Source of the DNA: Nocardioides pinisoli
GTDB lineage: Bacteria > Actinomycetota > Actinomycetes > Propionibacteriales > Nocardioidaceae
DNA: 64,000 nucleotides
Assembly (NCBI RefSeq): GCF_024199985.1
Contig: NZ_JANARS010000014.1
Location: 1-64,000 of the forward strand
Direction of reading: 5' to 3'
Part shown: positions 9,901-17,743 of the stretch, one piece after another
Position numbering within the stretch: position 1 is the stretch's first letter
Layout: the number at the start of each line of letters is the position of its first letter
Program-made: the position numbers and the translations under genes
The notes under the pieces: generated by a model
Seen by the model: only the letters and a program-made list of their open reading frames with translations
Databases searched by the model: none
What the model was told of the DNA's origin: nothing

Positions 9901-10509
9901 GTCCTCGCCAGCGGGCGCGACGTCAACGTGCTCGTCCTCGACACGGAGGTCTACTCCAACACCGGCGGCCAGGCGTCCAAGGCGACCCCGCTCGGCGCCG
10001 TCGCCAAGTTCGCCTCTGGGGGCAAGGACCTGGCCAAGAAGGACCTGGCGCTCCAGGCCATCGCCTACGGCAACGTCTACGTCGCCCGGGTCGCCATGGG
10101 CGCCGACCCCCACCAGACCCTGACCGCCCTGCGCGAAGCGGAGGCGTACGGCGGTCCCTCGCTGGTCATCGCCTACAGCCACTGCATCGCCCACGGCATC
10201 GAGATGCGCGACGGCCTCGACCAGCAGTACCGCGCCGTCGCGTCGGGCCACTGGCCCCTGGTGCGCTACGACCCCACGGTGCGCGCGAGGGGCGGCAACC
10301 CGTTCCAGCTGGACTCGCCCCGGCCACGCATCCGGCTCGAGGACTACCTCTACCGCGAGCTGCGCTACCGGATGCTGCGCGACGCCGACCCGGACGAGGC
10401 CGAGCGCCTCCTCGACCTGGCCCAGGAGGCGGTCGACCAGCGCTGGGCCACCTACGAGGAGATGGCGAGCCGCGGGGCGGCCCGGTTCGCCACGGACGCG
10501 CGGAGGTAG
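6937..10509 (+). CDS. nifJ: pyruvate:ferredoxin (2-oxoacid) oxidoreductase, single-chain
   Basis: Thiamine-diphosphate enzyme that reversibly oxidises pyruvate to acetyl-CoA, CO2 and reduced ferredoxin. It has 1190 residues, the normal full length of the fused single-chain form. The N-terminal pyrimidine-binding domain starts TIDGNEAAVRVAYR and has YPITPSSTMAE. The order continues with the gamma domain, an EKR-type linker, a 2[4Fe-4S] ferredoxin domain (CIQCGTC from residue 694 and CTGCGLC from 750), and the C-terminal TPP domain with CAGCGETPY (Cys824) and GDGWAYDIG near 974. The GTG start overlaps the previous stop. The enzyme is oxygen sensitive in most organisms, so its presence in a probable aerobe is notable. 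Substrate preference cannot be read from sequence. Confidence 0.95.
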   Translation: MSAVRETIDGNEAAVRVAYRLNELCAIYPITPSSTMAELADEWSSHGRTNVWGTVPTVVEMQSEGGAAGALHGALQGGALSTTFTASQGLLLMIPNLYKIAGELTSTVLHVAARSLAAQGLSIFGDHSDVMAVRQTGFALLASASVQEAHDLALVAQVATLRTRVPFIHFFDGFRTSHEMNTIELLDDDVLRAMVPEALVREHRSRALTPERPFIRGTAQNPDVYFQARETVNPMYARTPGVVQAAMDELATHTGRGYRVVEYAGHPEAEHVVVVMGSGAQTARETVRHLVAAGERVGVVHVRLYRPFPAAELVAALPPTVRRIAVLDRTKEPGSHGEPLFLDVAATLAEAHQHGRVEHLPLVIGGRFGLSSKEFTPGMVAGVLAELATPVPRPRFTIGITDDVGGTSLPWDPDLDIEEPETLRAVFYGIGSDGTVGANKNTIKILGSDPDVHAQAYFVYDSKKSGGLTVSHLRFGPHEIRAPYLVTRAGFVGCHDIGLLEKVDVLGSAGRGATLLLNSPRPPDEVWDALPRPVQQRIRELALRVFAIDADRVARDAGLPRRTNTVLQTCFFAISGVLPRDEAIAKVKVAIRATYGRRGTEVVRRNQAAVDATQAALHEVAVPTEGVDGHEPAPLVPADAPDFVRTVTAEMMAGRGDALPVSALPVDGTFPSGTTAYEKRRISDLVAQWDPESCIQCGTCSFVCPHSVIRSKHYDEAELEGAPESFASAPLNAVGLPGSRYTLQVYAEDCTGCGLCVEACPVSPLGEPSRKAINLTELEPVLEPARQDVAFFETLPVNDRARVDFGTVRGTQFLLPLFEFSGACAGCGETPYLKVLTQLFGERLTVANATGCSSIYGGNLPTTPWTRNAEGRGPAWSNSLFEDNAEFGLGLRLAADLHTALARTRLTELRDEVGADLADAILDAGQVRESVLDAQRDRVAELGRRLEGMTGPAVQDLRSVADHLLRRSVWIVGGDGWAYDIGAGGLDHVLASGRDVNVLVLDTEVYSNTGGQASKATPLGAVAKFASGGKDLAKKDLALQAIAYGNVYVARVAMGADPHQTLTALREAEAYGGPSLVIAYSHCIAHGIEMRDGLDQQYRAVASGHWPLVRYDPTVRARGGNPFQLDSPRPRIRLEDYLYRELRYRMLRDADPDEAERLLDLAQEAVDQRWATYEEMASRGAARFATDARR

Positions 10510-10512
10510 GAC

Positions 10513-11568
10513 GTGGACCTCTCGACCCGCTACCTCGGCCTGGCCCTGCGCAACCCGCTCGTGGCCAGCGCCTCCCCCCTGACGTCCACCGTCGCGGACG
10601 TCCGCCGCCTCGCTGACGCCGGGATCGCGGCGGTCGTGCTGCCCTCGCTCTTCGAGGAGCAGCTGCACCGCGAGCAGCTGCGCGACCTGCTGCTGGTGGA
10701 GGAGCACGAGCACGCCTTCAGCGAGGCCGCCTCATACTTCCCGTCGGCCACCCCTTCGACCACCCCTTCGCCGACCCCTTCAGCGGCGGCGTCCGAGCCC
10801 GGTGGTGCGAGGCGCTACCTCCGCCTCGTCGAGCGGGCCGCGGCGGCCGTCGACGTACCCGTGGTCGCCAGCCTCAACGGGAGCACCGCGGGAGGCTGGT
10901 CCCGGTTCGCCCACGCGATGCAGGAGGCGGGGGCGGCGGCCGTCGAGCTCAACATCCGGTTCCTGCCCGCCGACCCCCACACGACCGGCCGCGAGGTCGA
11001 GGACCGCCACGTCGAGATCCTCGAACGGGTGCTGGAGGTCGTGTCGGTCCCCGTCGCGGTCAAGCTCAGCCCTTTCTTCAGCTCACCCGGCGAGATGGCG
11101 GTGCGGCTGGACCGGACAGGTGCCCACGGGCTCGTCCTCTTCAACCGCTTCCTGCAGCCCGACGTCGACCCGGAGCGGGTGGCCGTCACCCCGGGCTTCG
11201 CCCTCTCGACACCGGCCGAGTCGCCCCTGGCGCGGACCTGGGTGGCGATCCTGCACGGCCGTGTGGGGTGCTCCCTCGCCGCGTCGACCGGGGTCGAGAC
11301 CGCCGCGGACGTGGCGGCGTACGTCCTCGCCGGTGCGGACGTCGTGATGACCACGTCGTCGCTGCTGCGCCACGGACCCGAGCACGCGTCTGTCCTGCTC
11401 GACGGCCTGACCGCATGGCTGGCGCGGAAGGGCTACGCCGGGGTCGACGACGCCCGGGGCCGGCTGGCGGTGCCGCGGGACGTGGACGGGACCGCCTACG
11501 AGCGATCGGGCTACGTAGCCGCGCTCGAGCGCGCCCGCGTGACGTACGGCGGCGACCCGCGCGCCTGA
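10513..11568 (+). CDS. dihydroorotate dehydrogenase-like flavoprotein
   Basis: TIM-barrel FMN protein of 351 residues in the class 1 DHOD family (STRYLGLALRNPLVASASPLT; VAVKLSPF; terminal GADVVMTTSS). It starts with GTG 3 bp after the POR stop, with GGAGG upstream. The gene is an accessory member of this redox operon type and probably not the pyrimidine enzyme, since no pyr genes are near. A Ser/Thr/Pro-rich insert at about residues 77-92 (encoded by a CCCCTTCG-like repeat) interrupts the usual barrel region. The likely role is oxidation or reduction of an unknown substrate with ferredoxin or NAD(P)H. Confidence 0.85.
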   Translation: MDLSTRYLGLALRNPLVASASPLTSTVADVRRLADAGIAAVVLPSLFEEQLHREQLRDLLLVEEHEHAFSEAASYFPSATPSTTPSPTPSAAASEPGGARRYLRLVERAAAAVDVPVVASLNGSTAGGWSRFAHAMQEAGAAAVELNIRFLPADPHTTGREVEDRHVEILERVLEVVSVPVAVKLSPFFSSPGEMAVRLDRTGAHGLVLFNRFLQPDVDPERVAVTPGFALSTPAESPLARTWVAILHGRVGCSLAASTGVETAADVAAYVLAGADVVMTTSSLLRHGPEHASVLLDGLTAWLARKGYAGVDDARGRLAVPRDVDGTAYERSGYVAALERARVTYGGDPRA

Positions 11569-11573
11569 GGGGC

Positions 11574-12059
11574 TCAGTAGCTGAGCGACCCTCGGCAGAC
11601 CTGGCCGTCGCGCACGGCTCGGAACACCAGCGTGTCGGCGCCGGCGAGGTCGACCACCTTGCGCTCGACCTCGAAGGAGCCGCTGCGCGCCGTGGTGGTG
11701 GCCACGCCGCGGTCGCTGACCGAGCCGTTGTGGCGCAGCGACCAGCGCCACCGCTGGCCGGCGACGTTGCTGTCGACCTCGCCCTCGACCTCGAGGCGGC
11801 CGTCGTCGGTCTTGACCTTGAGCTTCCAGTCGGCGCTGCCGCTGCAGCTCCCCGTGCGGATCACGCGGTCGTCGTCGTTGTCGTCGCCACCGTGACCGCC
11901 ATGGTCGTCGCCGGGCGCGTCGTCGTCACCACCGCGGAGCGACGACGGGTGGTCGACCTGTGCGGCGCCGGCAGTGCCGACGCCCACGGTGGCGACGCCC
12001 AGTCCGGCGAGGGCGACGCCGACTGCGAGCGATCGGGCGAGGCGGGTCGTGCTGTTCAT
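11574..12059 (-). CDS. small secreted protein of unknown function
   Basis: 161 residues. The ATG at 12059 has a perfect AAGGAGG at the right distance. The N-terminus is a Sec signal peptide (RLARSLAVGVALAGLGVATV, then GTAGAAQ cleavage). A linker rich in Asp, Gly and His follows, and then a globular domain of about 100 residues with two Cys (GSCSGSADWKLKVKT and DGQVCRGSLSY) that could form a disulfide. The call is limited to exported protein. It is convergent with the redox operon (5 bp apart) and divergent from the second kinase gene. Confidence 0.7.
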   Translation of the reverse strand: MNSTTRLARSLAVGVALAGLGVATVGVGTAGAAQVDHPSSLRGGDDDAPGDDHGGHGGDDNDDDRVIRTGSCSGSADWKLKVKTDDGRLEVEGEVDSNVAGQRWRWSLRHNGSVSDRGVATTTARSGSFEVERKVVDLAGADTLVFRAVRDGQVCRGSLSY

Positions 12060-12067
12060 GGTTCCTC

Positions 12068-12097
12068 CTTGGTCGGGCTTGGTCGGGCTTGGTCGGG
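12068..12097 (-). repeat. three 10 bp tandem repeats feeding into the ribosome site
   Basis: CCCGACCAAG occurs three times in tandem on the minus strand, and the last copy supplies the first bases of the AAGGAGG ribosome site of the small secreted protein. The repeats lie in the 5' untranslated region. Copy-number change would move the promoter relative to the start. Confidence 0.8.
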
Positions 12098-12150
12098 TGT
12101 TCCCAGCCTCGCTCCCAGCAGGGGCGCCGACGAGATGGCCGATGGTGCTA

Positions 12151-12170
12151 GTACCCCCGACTGGTCCCAA
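12151..12170. promoter_or_regulatory. possible DevR-like box upstream of the second kinase and the secreted protein
   Basis: The minus strand reads TTGGGACCAGTCGGGGGTAC, loosely like the TTGGGAC-containing DevR consensus. It lies in the divergent region between the secreted-protein gene and the second kinase gene. The similarity is partial; treat it as a lead. Confidence 0.18.
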
Positions 12171-12233
12171 CGGGTGTGAGGCCACCACGCAGAGGTGACT
12201 AGCCTTGAACGTCAGCCACGGAGAGGGGGACAC

Positions 12234-13811
12234 GTGATCGCAGGCAGGTATCGCCTGGAGAAGGAGATCGGCCGCGGCGGCGCCGGGGTGGTCCACCTCG
12301 CGCACGACGAGCTGCTGGACCGCTGGGTCGCGGTGAAGCGCATCGGGTTGCTGCCCGGCACCACCGATGACGACGTCGTACGCGCGCAGCGTGAGGCACG
12401 GCTGGCCGCGGGGATCAACCACCCCAACGTCGTGTCGATCTTCGACCTCGTCAAGGAGGAGGACTGCTACTGGCTCGTCATGGAGCACGTCGACGGCCGG
12501 ACGCTGTCCGAGCTGGTCGCCGCCGAGGGGCCGCTCCCGGAGCGCCGGGCAGCCGCGATCCTCGCCCAGGCAGCCGACGCGCTCGTCACAGCCGGCGCCG
12601 CGGGTGTCGTCCACCGCGACGTGAAGCCCAGCAACATCATCCTCACCGGCACCGAGCAGGCGAAGCTCGGCGACTTCGGGATCGCGCGGGCCGCCAGCGA
12701 CACCGCGCTGACGCAGACGGGTCTGATCACGGGGTCTCCCGCCTACATCGCCCCCGAGGTGGCGTCCGGCCAACCCGCGAGCGAGGCGAGCGACGTCTGG
12801 TCGCTCGGCGCGACCCTCTACCACGCCGTCGTCGGCACGCCTCCCTACGACGTGGGGACCAACGTCCTCGGCGGCCTCTACCGGATCGTCAACGACGACC
12901 CGCCGCGACTGTCGGACGACCACCCCGCGGCGGCGCTGCTGGCCGTGATGATGGTCAAGGACCCCGCCGAGCGCTGGCCCATGCTGCGGGTGCGCGACGA
13001 CCTGCGCCGCATCGCCCGGGGCGAGCCCAGCACGGCACCGGCGCAGGCAGCGCGGACCAGCCGCGAGGAGCAGCCCGACGGGCAGGCGACGGTCGCGATG
13101 GCCCCGCCCGCACCGATGGGGACAGACGCCCCGGGGCAGACGACACGGAGCACGGAGGCGCCCGTAGCCGCGCCCGCCGAGCCGGCGCCCGCACCTGCCC
13201 CGACCCCCGCACCGCCCCCGCCCGGGGCGGCCGCGGCGTCGGACGGGTCGCGTCGACGCCCGGCCGGCTGGCTGGCGGCGGCGCTCGCGCTCGTGCTGGT
13301 CGCGGGTCTCGGCGCGTGGCTGCTGTGGCCGCGCGACGACGAGCCGACCGGCAGCGCCGACGACCCCAGCGCCTCGGCGGAGCCCAGCGCCTCCGAGGAG
13401 CCGAGCGAGGAGCCGAGCGAGGAGCCCACCTCCGAGCCGACCGAGGAGCCCACGTCCGAGCCGACGGAGGAGCCGACCTCCGAGCCCACCCCGTCCGAAG
13501 CGGCCGGGACCCCGGCGGCCATGCGCACCTTCGTGCAGGACTACTTCTCCACCGTCACCTCGGACCCGGAGTCGACCTTCGCGCTGCTGACCCCGGAGTT
13601 CCAGGCCGCCAGTGGTGGGTTCGAGGGCTACTCCGGCTTCTGGAGCACGATCGAGTCGGCCACCCCGCGCGCCATCAAGGCGGACCCGCGCTCGCTCACC
13701 ACGACGTACACGATCGACTTCGTCACCACGTCGGGCGAGACACGGACGGAGCAGGGCCAGCTGCAGCTCGCCAGGCAGGGCGACGGCTACTTGATCGCCG
13801 GCGAGGGGTAG
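12234..13811 (+). CDS. membrane Ser/Thr protein kinase (PknB family), paralogue 2
   Basis: 525 residues, paralogous to the kinase at 1814. The GTG at 12234 is used because the first codons are nearly identical to paralogue 1 and GAGAGGGGG precedes it. The kinase core has GRGGAG, AVKRIG, VHRDVKPSN, LGDFGIA and GSPAYIAPEV. A long Pro/Ala linker follows, then a membrane helix (LAAALALVLVAGLGAWLLW), a stalk of repeated EEPSEEP/TSEPTEEP units, and an external module like paralogue 1 (FVQDYFSTVTSDP, SGGFEGYSGFW, ending in LIAGEG). The stalk repeat is absent from paralogue 1. The stop lies 9 bp from the convergent arylsulfatase stop. Confidence 0.92.
   Translation: MIAGRYRLEKEIGRGGAGVVHLAHDELLDRWVAVKRIGLLPGTTDDDVVRAQREARLAAGINHPNVVSIFDLVKEEDCYWLVMEHVDGRTLSELVAAEGPLPERRAAAILAQAADALVTAGAAGVVHRDVKPSNIILTGTEQAKLGDFGIARAASDTALTQTGLITGSPAYIAPEVASGQPASEASDVWSLGATLYHAVVGTPPYDVGTNVLGGLYRIVNDDPPRLSDDHPAAALLAVMMVKDPAERWPMLRVRDDLRRIARGEPSTAPAQAARTSREEQPDGQATVAMAPPAPMGTDAPGQTTRSTEAPVAAPAEPAPAPAPTPAPPPPGAAAASDGSRRRPAGWLAAALALVLVAGLGAWLLWPRDDEPTGSADDPSASAEPSASEEPSEEPSEEPTSEPTEEPTSEPTEEPTSEPTPSEAAGTPAAMRTFVQDYFSTVTSDPESTFALLTPEFQAASGGFEGYSGFWSTIESATPRAIKADPRSLTTTYTIDFVTTSGETRTEQGQLQLARQGDGYLIAGEG
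13395..13492 (+). repeat. tandem coding repeat for the Glu-Pro stalk
   Basis: Near-identical 12 and 24 bp units encode repeated SEEP and TSEPTEEP in the external stalk of the second kinase. Such repeats are prone to length change and would set how far the sensing module stands off the membrane. Confidence 0.8.
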
Positions 13812-13820
13812 CGAGCGCGC

Positions 13821-16193
13821 TCACTGCTGGGCCATGGCGATGCGCAGCCGCTCCTCGGGATCGATGTAGTGGTCGTTGTCGTCGCGACCCGTGTCGAGCT
13901 GCACCCAGTGGATCCGACCGGTGTAGCGACTCGTCCGGGCGTCGTAGTCGGCCGACACCGTCGTCCCCGACTCGTAGCCGATGTCGGTCGTCTCGTCGGA
14001 GGAGAAGATCATCGGCTGGGTGGCGTCGACCCGTCCTGCGCCCACGGTGTCGCCGTCGCAGTAGAGGGTGACGTCTCCGCCCCTGCCCAGCGCGCCGCCG
14101 TCGTAGGCGAACTCCATCCGCAGCTGGTGCGTGCCACCGGGGATCCGTCGCTCGGAGGTCGTGACGTAGTGGTGGATGCCGAGCACGTTGTAGGCGAACC
14201 TGAGGAGCCCGTCCCTGGTGTAGACGGACCATCCTCCGAAGCCCCCGCCCTGGGCGATGATCACGCCGTCGGCGCCGCCGTCGGGGACGTCGACCTCCGC
14301 GGTGACGGAGAAGGACTTGTTCTTGATGTTGACCACGCTGTTCTCGGACAGGCGGCCCATGCCGGGGAAGAACAGCTGGGAGCCGCCCCGCACCAGGACG
14401 GGCCGCCCTGCCAGGTCGGGGTTGATCCGCTCCCCCGTGCGGTCGTCGAGCGGGATGACGTCGTGCTTGACGGCCTCGATCAGCCAGAGGCGCTGGAGCG
14501 ACCGCAGCCGCTCCGGCTGCTCGGCGGCCAGGTCGTGTGCCTGGCTGTAGTCGACCCTGCCGTCGTAGAGCTCCCAGACGTCGTCGTCGAACGCCGGGAC
14601 GTCGGGCTGCCGGAGCAGCCAGGGGGTCCGGTGCTTGGTCACGGCGCTCCACCCCCTGTGGTAGATCCCGCGGTTGCCGAACATCTCGAAGTACTGCAGG
14701 TCGTGGCGCTCCGGCTCCTCGGCCGACTCGAAGGTGTAGGCCATGCTCGTGCCCTCGATCGGGGCCTGCTGGACGCCGTTCACCATCGCCGGCTCGGGGA
14801 GGCCGGCGACCTCGAGCACGGTCGGTGCGATGTCGATGACGTGGGTGAACTGCGAGCGCAACCCGCCGCGGTCCCGGATCCGGCTCGGCCAGTGCACGAT
14901 CGTGCCGTTGCGGGTCCCTCCCCAGTGGGACGCCACCTGCTTGGTCCACTGGAACGGGGTGTTCCTCGCCCACGCCCAGCCCACGGAGTAGTGGTTGTAG
15001 GAGGTGGGGGACCCGAACTCGGCCATCTTCGACCGCATGAAGTCCGGCGTCTCCAGGTCGGCCATGCCGTTGAAGTTGGCCATCTCGTTGAAGGCGCCGT
15101 TGATCGTGCCCTCGGCCGACGCGCCGTTGTCGCCGATGATGTAGTAGACGAGGGTGTCGTCCAGGACGCCGAGGTCCTGGAGGGTGTCGACGAGCCGCCC
15201 CACCTGGTGGTCGGTGTGCTCGAGGAAGCCCGCGTAGACCTCCATCTGGCGGGCGAGCACGGGCTTGAGGTCGTCGGGCATGTCGTCCCAGGCGGCGATC
15301 TCGTCGTGCCGGACGGTCAGGCCGGCGTCGGCGGGCACCACGCCCAGCTGCTTCTGGCGTGCGAAGGTCCGCTCCCGCTGGACGTCCCAGCCGTCGTCGA
15401 ACATGCCGGCGTACTTCTCCGCCCACTCCCGCGGCACGTGATGGGGGGCGTGCGTGGCACCGGGGGCGAAGTACACGAAGAAGGGGCGGTCGGGCATCAG
15501 CGCCTTCTGCTGACGCATCCATGCAACGGCGTGGTCGGCGAGGTCCTCGGTGAGGTGGTAGCCCTCCTCCGGCGTCCGCGGGGCCTCGACGGGCGTGGTG
15601 CCGTCGTAGAGGGCCGGGTCCCACTGGTTGTTCTCCCCGCCGATGAACCCGTAGAACTTCTCGAAGCCGCCGCCCCCCGAGGGCCAGGCGTCGAACGGAC
15701 CCATCGGCGAGGACTGCCAGACGGGCACCTCGTGGCACTTGCCGAACTGCGCGGTCGAGTAGCCGTTGAGCCTGAGCGTCAGCGGCAGCGGCGCCTTGGT
15801 GTTGGGGCGCACCGAGCAGTTGCCGGGAGCAGACGTGGCCGTCTCGGTGATGCTGCCCATGCCCACCGAGTGGTGGTTGCGTCCGGTGAGGAGGGCCGAC
15901 CGGGTCGGTGCGCACAACGCGGTGGTGTGGAACCGGTTGTAGCGCAGCCCTCCCGCCGCCAGCCGCTCGGCGGTCGGGGTGTCGCACGGGCCCCCGAAGA
16001 CGCTCGCGGCACCGAAGCCGACGTCGTCGAGGAGCACGACGAGGACGTTGGGCGCACCCTCCGGAGGCAGCAGAGGCTCGATCGGGGGGTACGACGTGTC
16101 CGGGTCCTTGGCGTCGAAGGTGGTCAGCCCCGGGCGCCTCTGGTCCGGGATCGGCAGCATCGTGCGGGCGCGGGCGTCGGCGGGCTTCGTCAT
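13821..16193 (-). CDS. arylsulfatase (type I, formylglycine sulfatase)
   Basis: 790-residue sulfatase that hydrolyses a sulfate ester. The metal site begins NVLVVLLDDVGFG (Asp56, Asp57). The active-site cysteine Cys94 lies in CAPTRSALLTGR, the CxPxR motif converted to formylglycine by a separate enzyme that is not in the window. The C-terminal 200 residues form a beta-rich domain as in large bacterial arylsulfatases. No signal peptide is visible, so it is probably cytoplasmic. The ATG has GAGGAGA upstream and overlaps the stop of the acetyl-CoA synthetase stub (ATGA), so translation may be coupled to that stub. The substrate is unknown. Confidence 0.92.
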   Translation of the reverse strand: MTKPADARARTMLPIPDQRRPGLTTFDAKDPDTSYPPIEPLLPPEGAPNVLVVLLDDVGFGAASVFGGPCDTPTAERLAAGGLRYNRFHTTALCAPTRSALLTGRNHHSVGMGSITETATSAPGNCSVRPNTKAPLPLTLRLNGYSTAQFGKCHEVPVWQSSPMGPFDAWPSGGGGFEKFYGFIGGENNQWDPALYDGTTPVEAPRTPEEGYHLTEDLADHAVAWMRQQKALMPDRPFFVYFAPGATHAPHHVPREWAEKYAGMFDDGWDVQRERTFARQKQLGVVPADAGLTVRHDEIAAWDDMPDDLKPVLARQMEVYAGFLEHTDHQVGRLVDTLQDLGVLDDTLVYYIIGDNGASAEGTINGAFNEMANFNGMADLETPDFMRSKMAEFGSPTSYNHYSVGWAWARNTPFQWTKQVASHWGGTRNGTIVHWPSRIRDRGGLRSQFTHVIDIAPTVLEVAGLPEPAMVNGVQQAPIEGTSMAYTFESAEEPERHDLQYFEMFGNRGIYHRGWSAVTKHRTPWLLRQPDVPAFDDDVWELYDGRVDYSQAHDLAAEQPERLRSLQRLWLIEAVKHDVIPLDDRTGERINPDLAGRPVLVRGGSQLFFPGMGRLSENSVVNIKNKSFSVTAEVDVPDGGADGVIIAQGGGFGGWSVYTRDGLLRFAYNVLGIHHYVTTSERRIPGGTHQLRMEFAYDGGALGRGGDVTLYCDGDTVGAGRVDATQPMIFSSDETTDIGYESGTTVSADYDARTSRYTGRIHWVQLDTGRDDNDHYIDPEERLRIAMAQQ

Positions 16194-16378
16194 GAGGTCT
16201 CCTCGGAGCGGCGGTGCACGACCGAGCCTCGACCGCCGGGGCGCGCGGCGGCATCACCTCGCACGGATGAAGCTGCGCTCTCCTGCACGTCCCCCTCGTA
16301 GGCGCTCGCGGCGAGGTCGGCCGGGGGCTCGAAGCGGCGCTCCTCGCGGGACAGGTTCGACAGGGTCTGCTCGGACAC
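16190..16378 (-). pseudogene. acs: N-terminal stub of acetyl-CoA synthetase
   Basis: The reading frame starting at the GTG at 16378, with GGGGAGAG upstream, encodes SEQTLSNLSREERRFEPP followed by ADLAASAYE. This matches the conserved first residues of acetyl-CoA synthetase (ACAS_N: LSNL...RRFxPPxxLAAxA). After about 30 residues similarity stops and the frame continues with unrelated sequence to a TGA at 16190, overlapping the arylsulfatase ATG. The rest of acs (AMP-binding core) is missing. It is therefore a truncated gene left with its own ribosome site in front of the sulfatase. It could still be translated as a 62-residue leader. Confidence 0.65.
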
Positions 16379-16567
16379 GACTCTCCCCGATGTGCGCGTG
16401 CGGGGACAGGGGTTCACGCGGACGCACCTGACGCCATACGACACGTGCGCGAGATCACTGCTGCAAGCCGGCGCCAAGCCAGGGCTGGGGCACTACGAAG
16501 CACGCGAAGAGCCCCTCCCTTGCGCTTGCCGCTGAGCCGCACGGATGTCACGTCACGTCATGTCGCA

Positions 16568-17743
16568 TCAGAGGGCGGCGTAGACCGCCTCCTCGAAGTC
16601 TCCGTAGAGCTTCCAGGCCTCGTCGCGCGTGATGAAGGGCAGCGAGTTGGTGTAGATCGAGGCGCAGATCCCGGTCGTGCGGTCGATGAAGAAGTGGGTG
16701 TTGAAGAGCCCGGCCCACGAGCCCGTGCCCGCGCGGCGGCGGCCCGGCACGTCGTGGCTGTTGAGCAGCAGGCCGTAGCCCCACTTGTGACCGGGGCCGG
16801 CATACATCGTGTCGGTGATCGGCGGGTCGGCCGTGGGGATCTCGGCGGGGAAGTCGAGCTCGCCGATCTGGTTGGTGAAGGCTGCGTCGACGGTGGCCTC
16901 TTCGAGGATGCGTACGCCGTCGAGCTCGCCGCCCCGCAGGAGCGCCCGCTCGAAGCGGATGTAGTCGCGCGGCGTGGAGAAGAGGCCGTGGCCACCGGCC
17001 CACCAGTCGGGCTCGGGGTTGAGGATGTTGCCGGCGGATCCCCACGTCCCGTCCTCGCCCTTCACGTGAACCGTGACGGCGTTGTCCAGCTGCGTCTCGT
17101 CGGGGTGGAACGTCGTGCTGCTCATCCCGAGCGGGCCGGCGATGCCCTCCTGGATGACCGCGTCCAGCGTCGTGCCGGCCACCGCCTCCACGACGCGGCC
17201 GAGCCAGTCGGTGTTGATGCCGTAGACGTACTTCTCGCCGGGGTGCGCGGTCATGGGTGCGCCGAAGGCGGCCATCGACCCGGGCACCACGTTGGGGACG
17301 CCGGTAACCGCCTCGTACTTCACGAGCTGGTCGTTCCAGAACCAGTAGCCGAGGCCGGACGTGTGGGTCACGAGCTGGTGGACCGTGGCCTTCGTGCGTG
17401 GCTCGACGACGATCGGCTCGTCGCCGTCGAAGCCCTCGAGCACCTTGACGTCGGCGAAGTCCGGGACGTAGTCCTCGACGGGCGCGTCGAAGTCGAGCTC
17501 GCCGCGCTCCTTCTGCTGCAGTGCGGCGACGGTGCAGACCATCTTGGTCATCGACATGATGCGGAAGTGGGTGGAGGTCCCCACCGGGTCGTCGGACTCA
17601 CCCGCCACGCGGACCCCCGCGCCCCCCTCATATCGGACGCCGTCGCGGTCGGCGACGATCGCGGCGACGTGGGGCACCGCCCCGTCCGACACTGCGTCGG
17701 CGAGCACACGGTCGATCCCGGATCCGTCGATGTGTGTGGCCAT
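16568..17743 (-). CDS. beta-lactamase-fold serine hydrolase / esterase
   Basis: 391 residues of the class C beta-lactamase family (Pfam Beta-lactamase). The ATG at 17743 has GAGGAG upstream. The nucleophile motif SMTK lies at 64-67 (Ser64, Lys67) and the Tyr motif is in YGINTDW. No signal peptide is visible, so an intracellular EstB-like esterase or D-aminopeptidase-like role is likelier than drug resistance. It is divergent from the HSL-type esterase at 17950, with about 206 bp between. Confidence 0.85.
   Translation of the reverse strand: MATHIDGSGIDRVLADAVSDGAVPHVAAIVADRDGVRYEGGAGVRVAGESDDPVGTSTHFRIMSMTKMVCTVAALQQKERGELDFDAPVEDYVPDFADVKVLEGFDGDEPIVVEPRTKATVHQLVTHTSGLGYWFWNDQLVKYEAVTGVPNVVPGSMAAFGAPMTAHPGEKYVYGINTDWLGRVVEAVAGTTLDAVIQEGIAGPLGMSSTTFHPDETQLDNAVTVHVKGEDGTWGSAGNILNPEPDWWAGGHGLFSTPRDYIRFERALLRGGELDGVRILEEATVDAAFTNQIGELDFPAEIPTADPPITDTMYAGPGHKWGYGLLLNSHDVPGRRRAGTGSWAGLFNTHFFIDRTTGICASIYTNSLPFITRDEAWKLYGDFEEAVYAAL

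Noticed and set aside
12500..13528. Minus-strand Ser/Gly-repeat frame over the second kinase
   Set aside because: The repeat is the complement of the kinase's Glu-Pro stalk; it has no start signal.
16568..17743. Secreted beta-lactamase conferring resistance
   Set aside because: It has the fold and SxxK motif but no signal peptide, so an esterase-like role is likelier.
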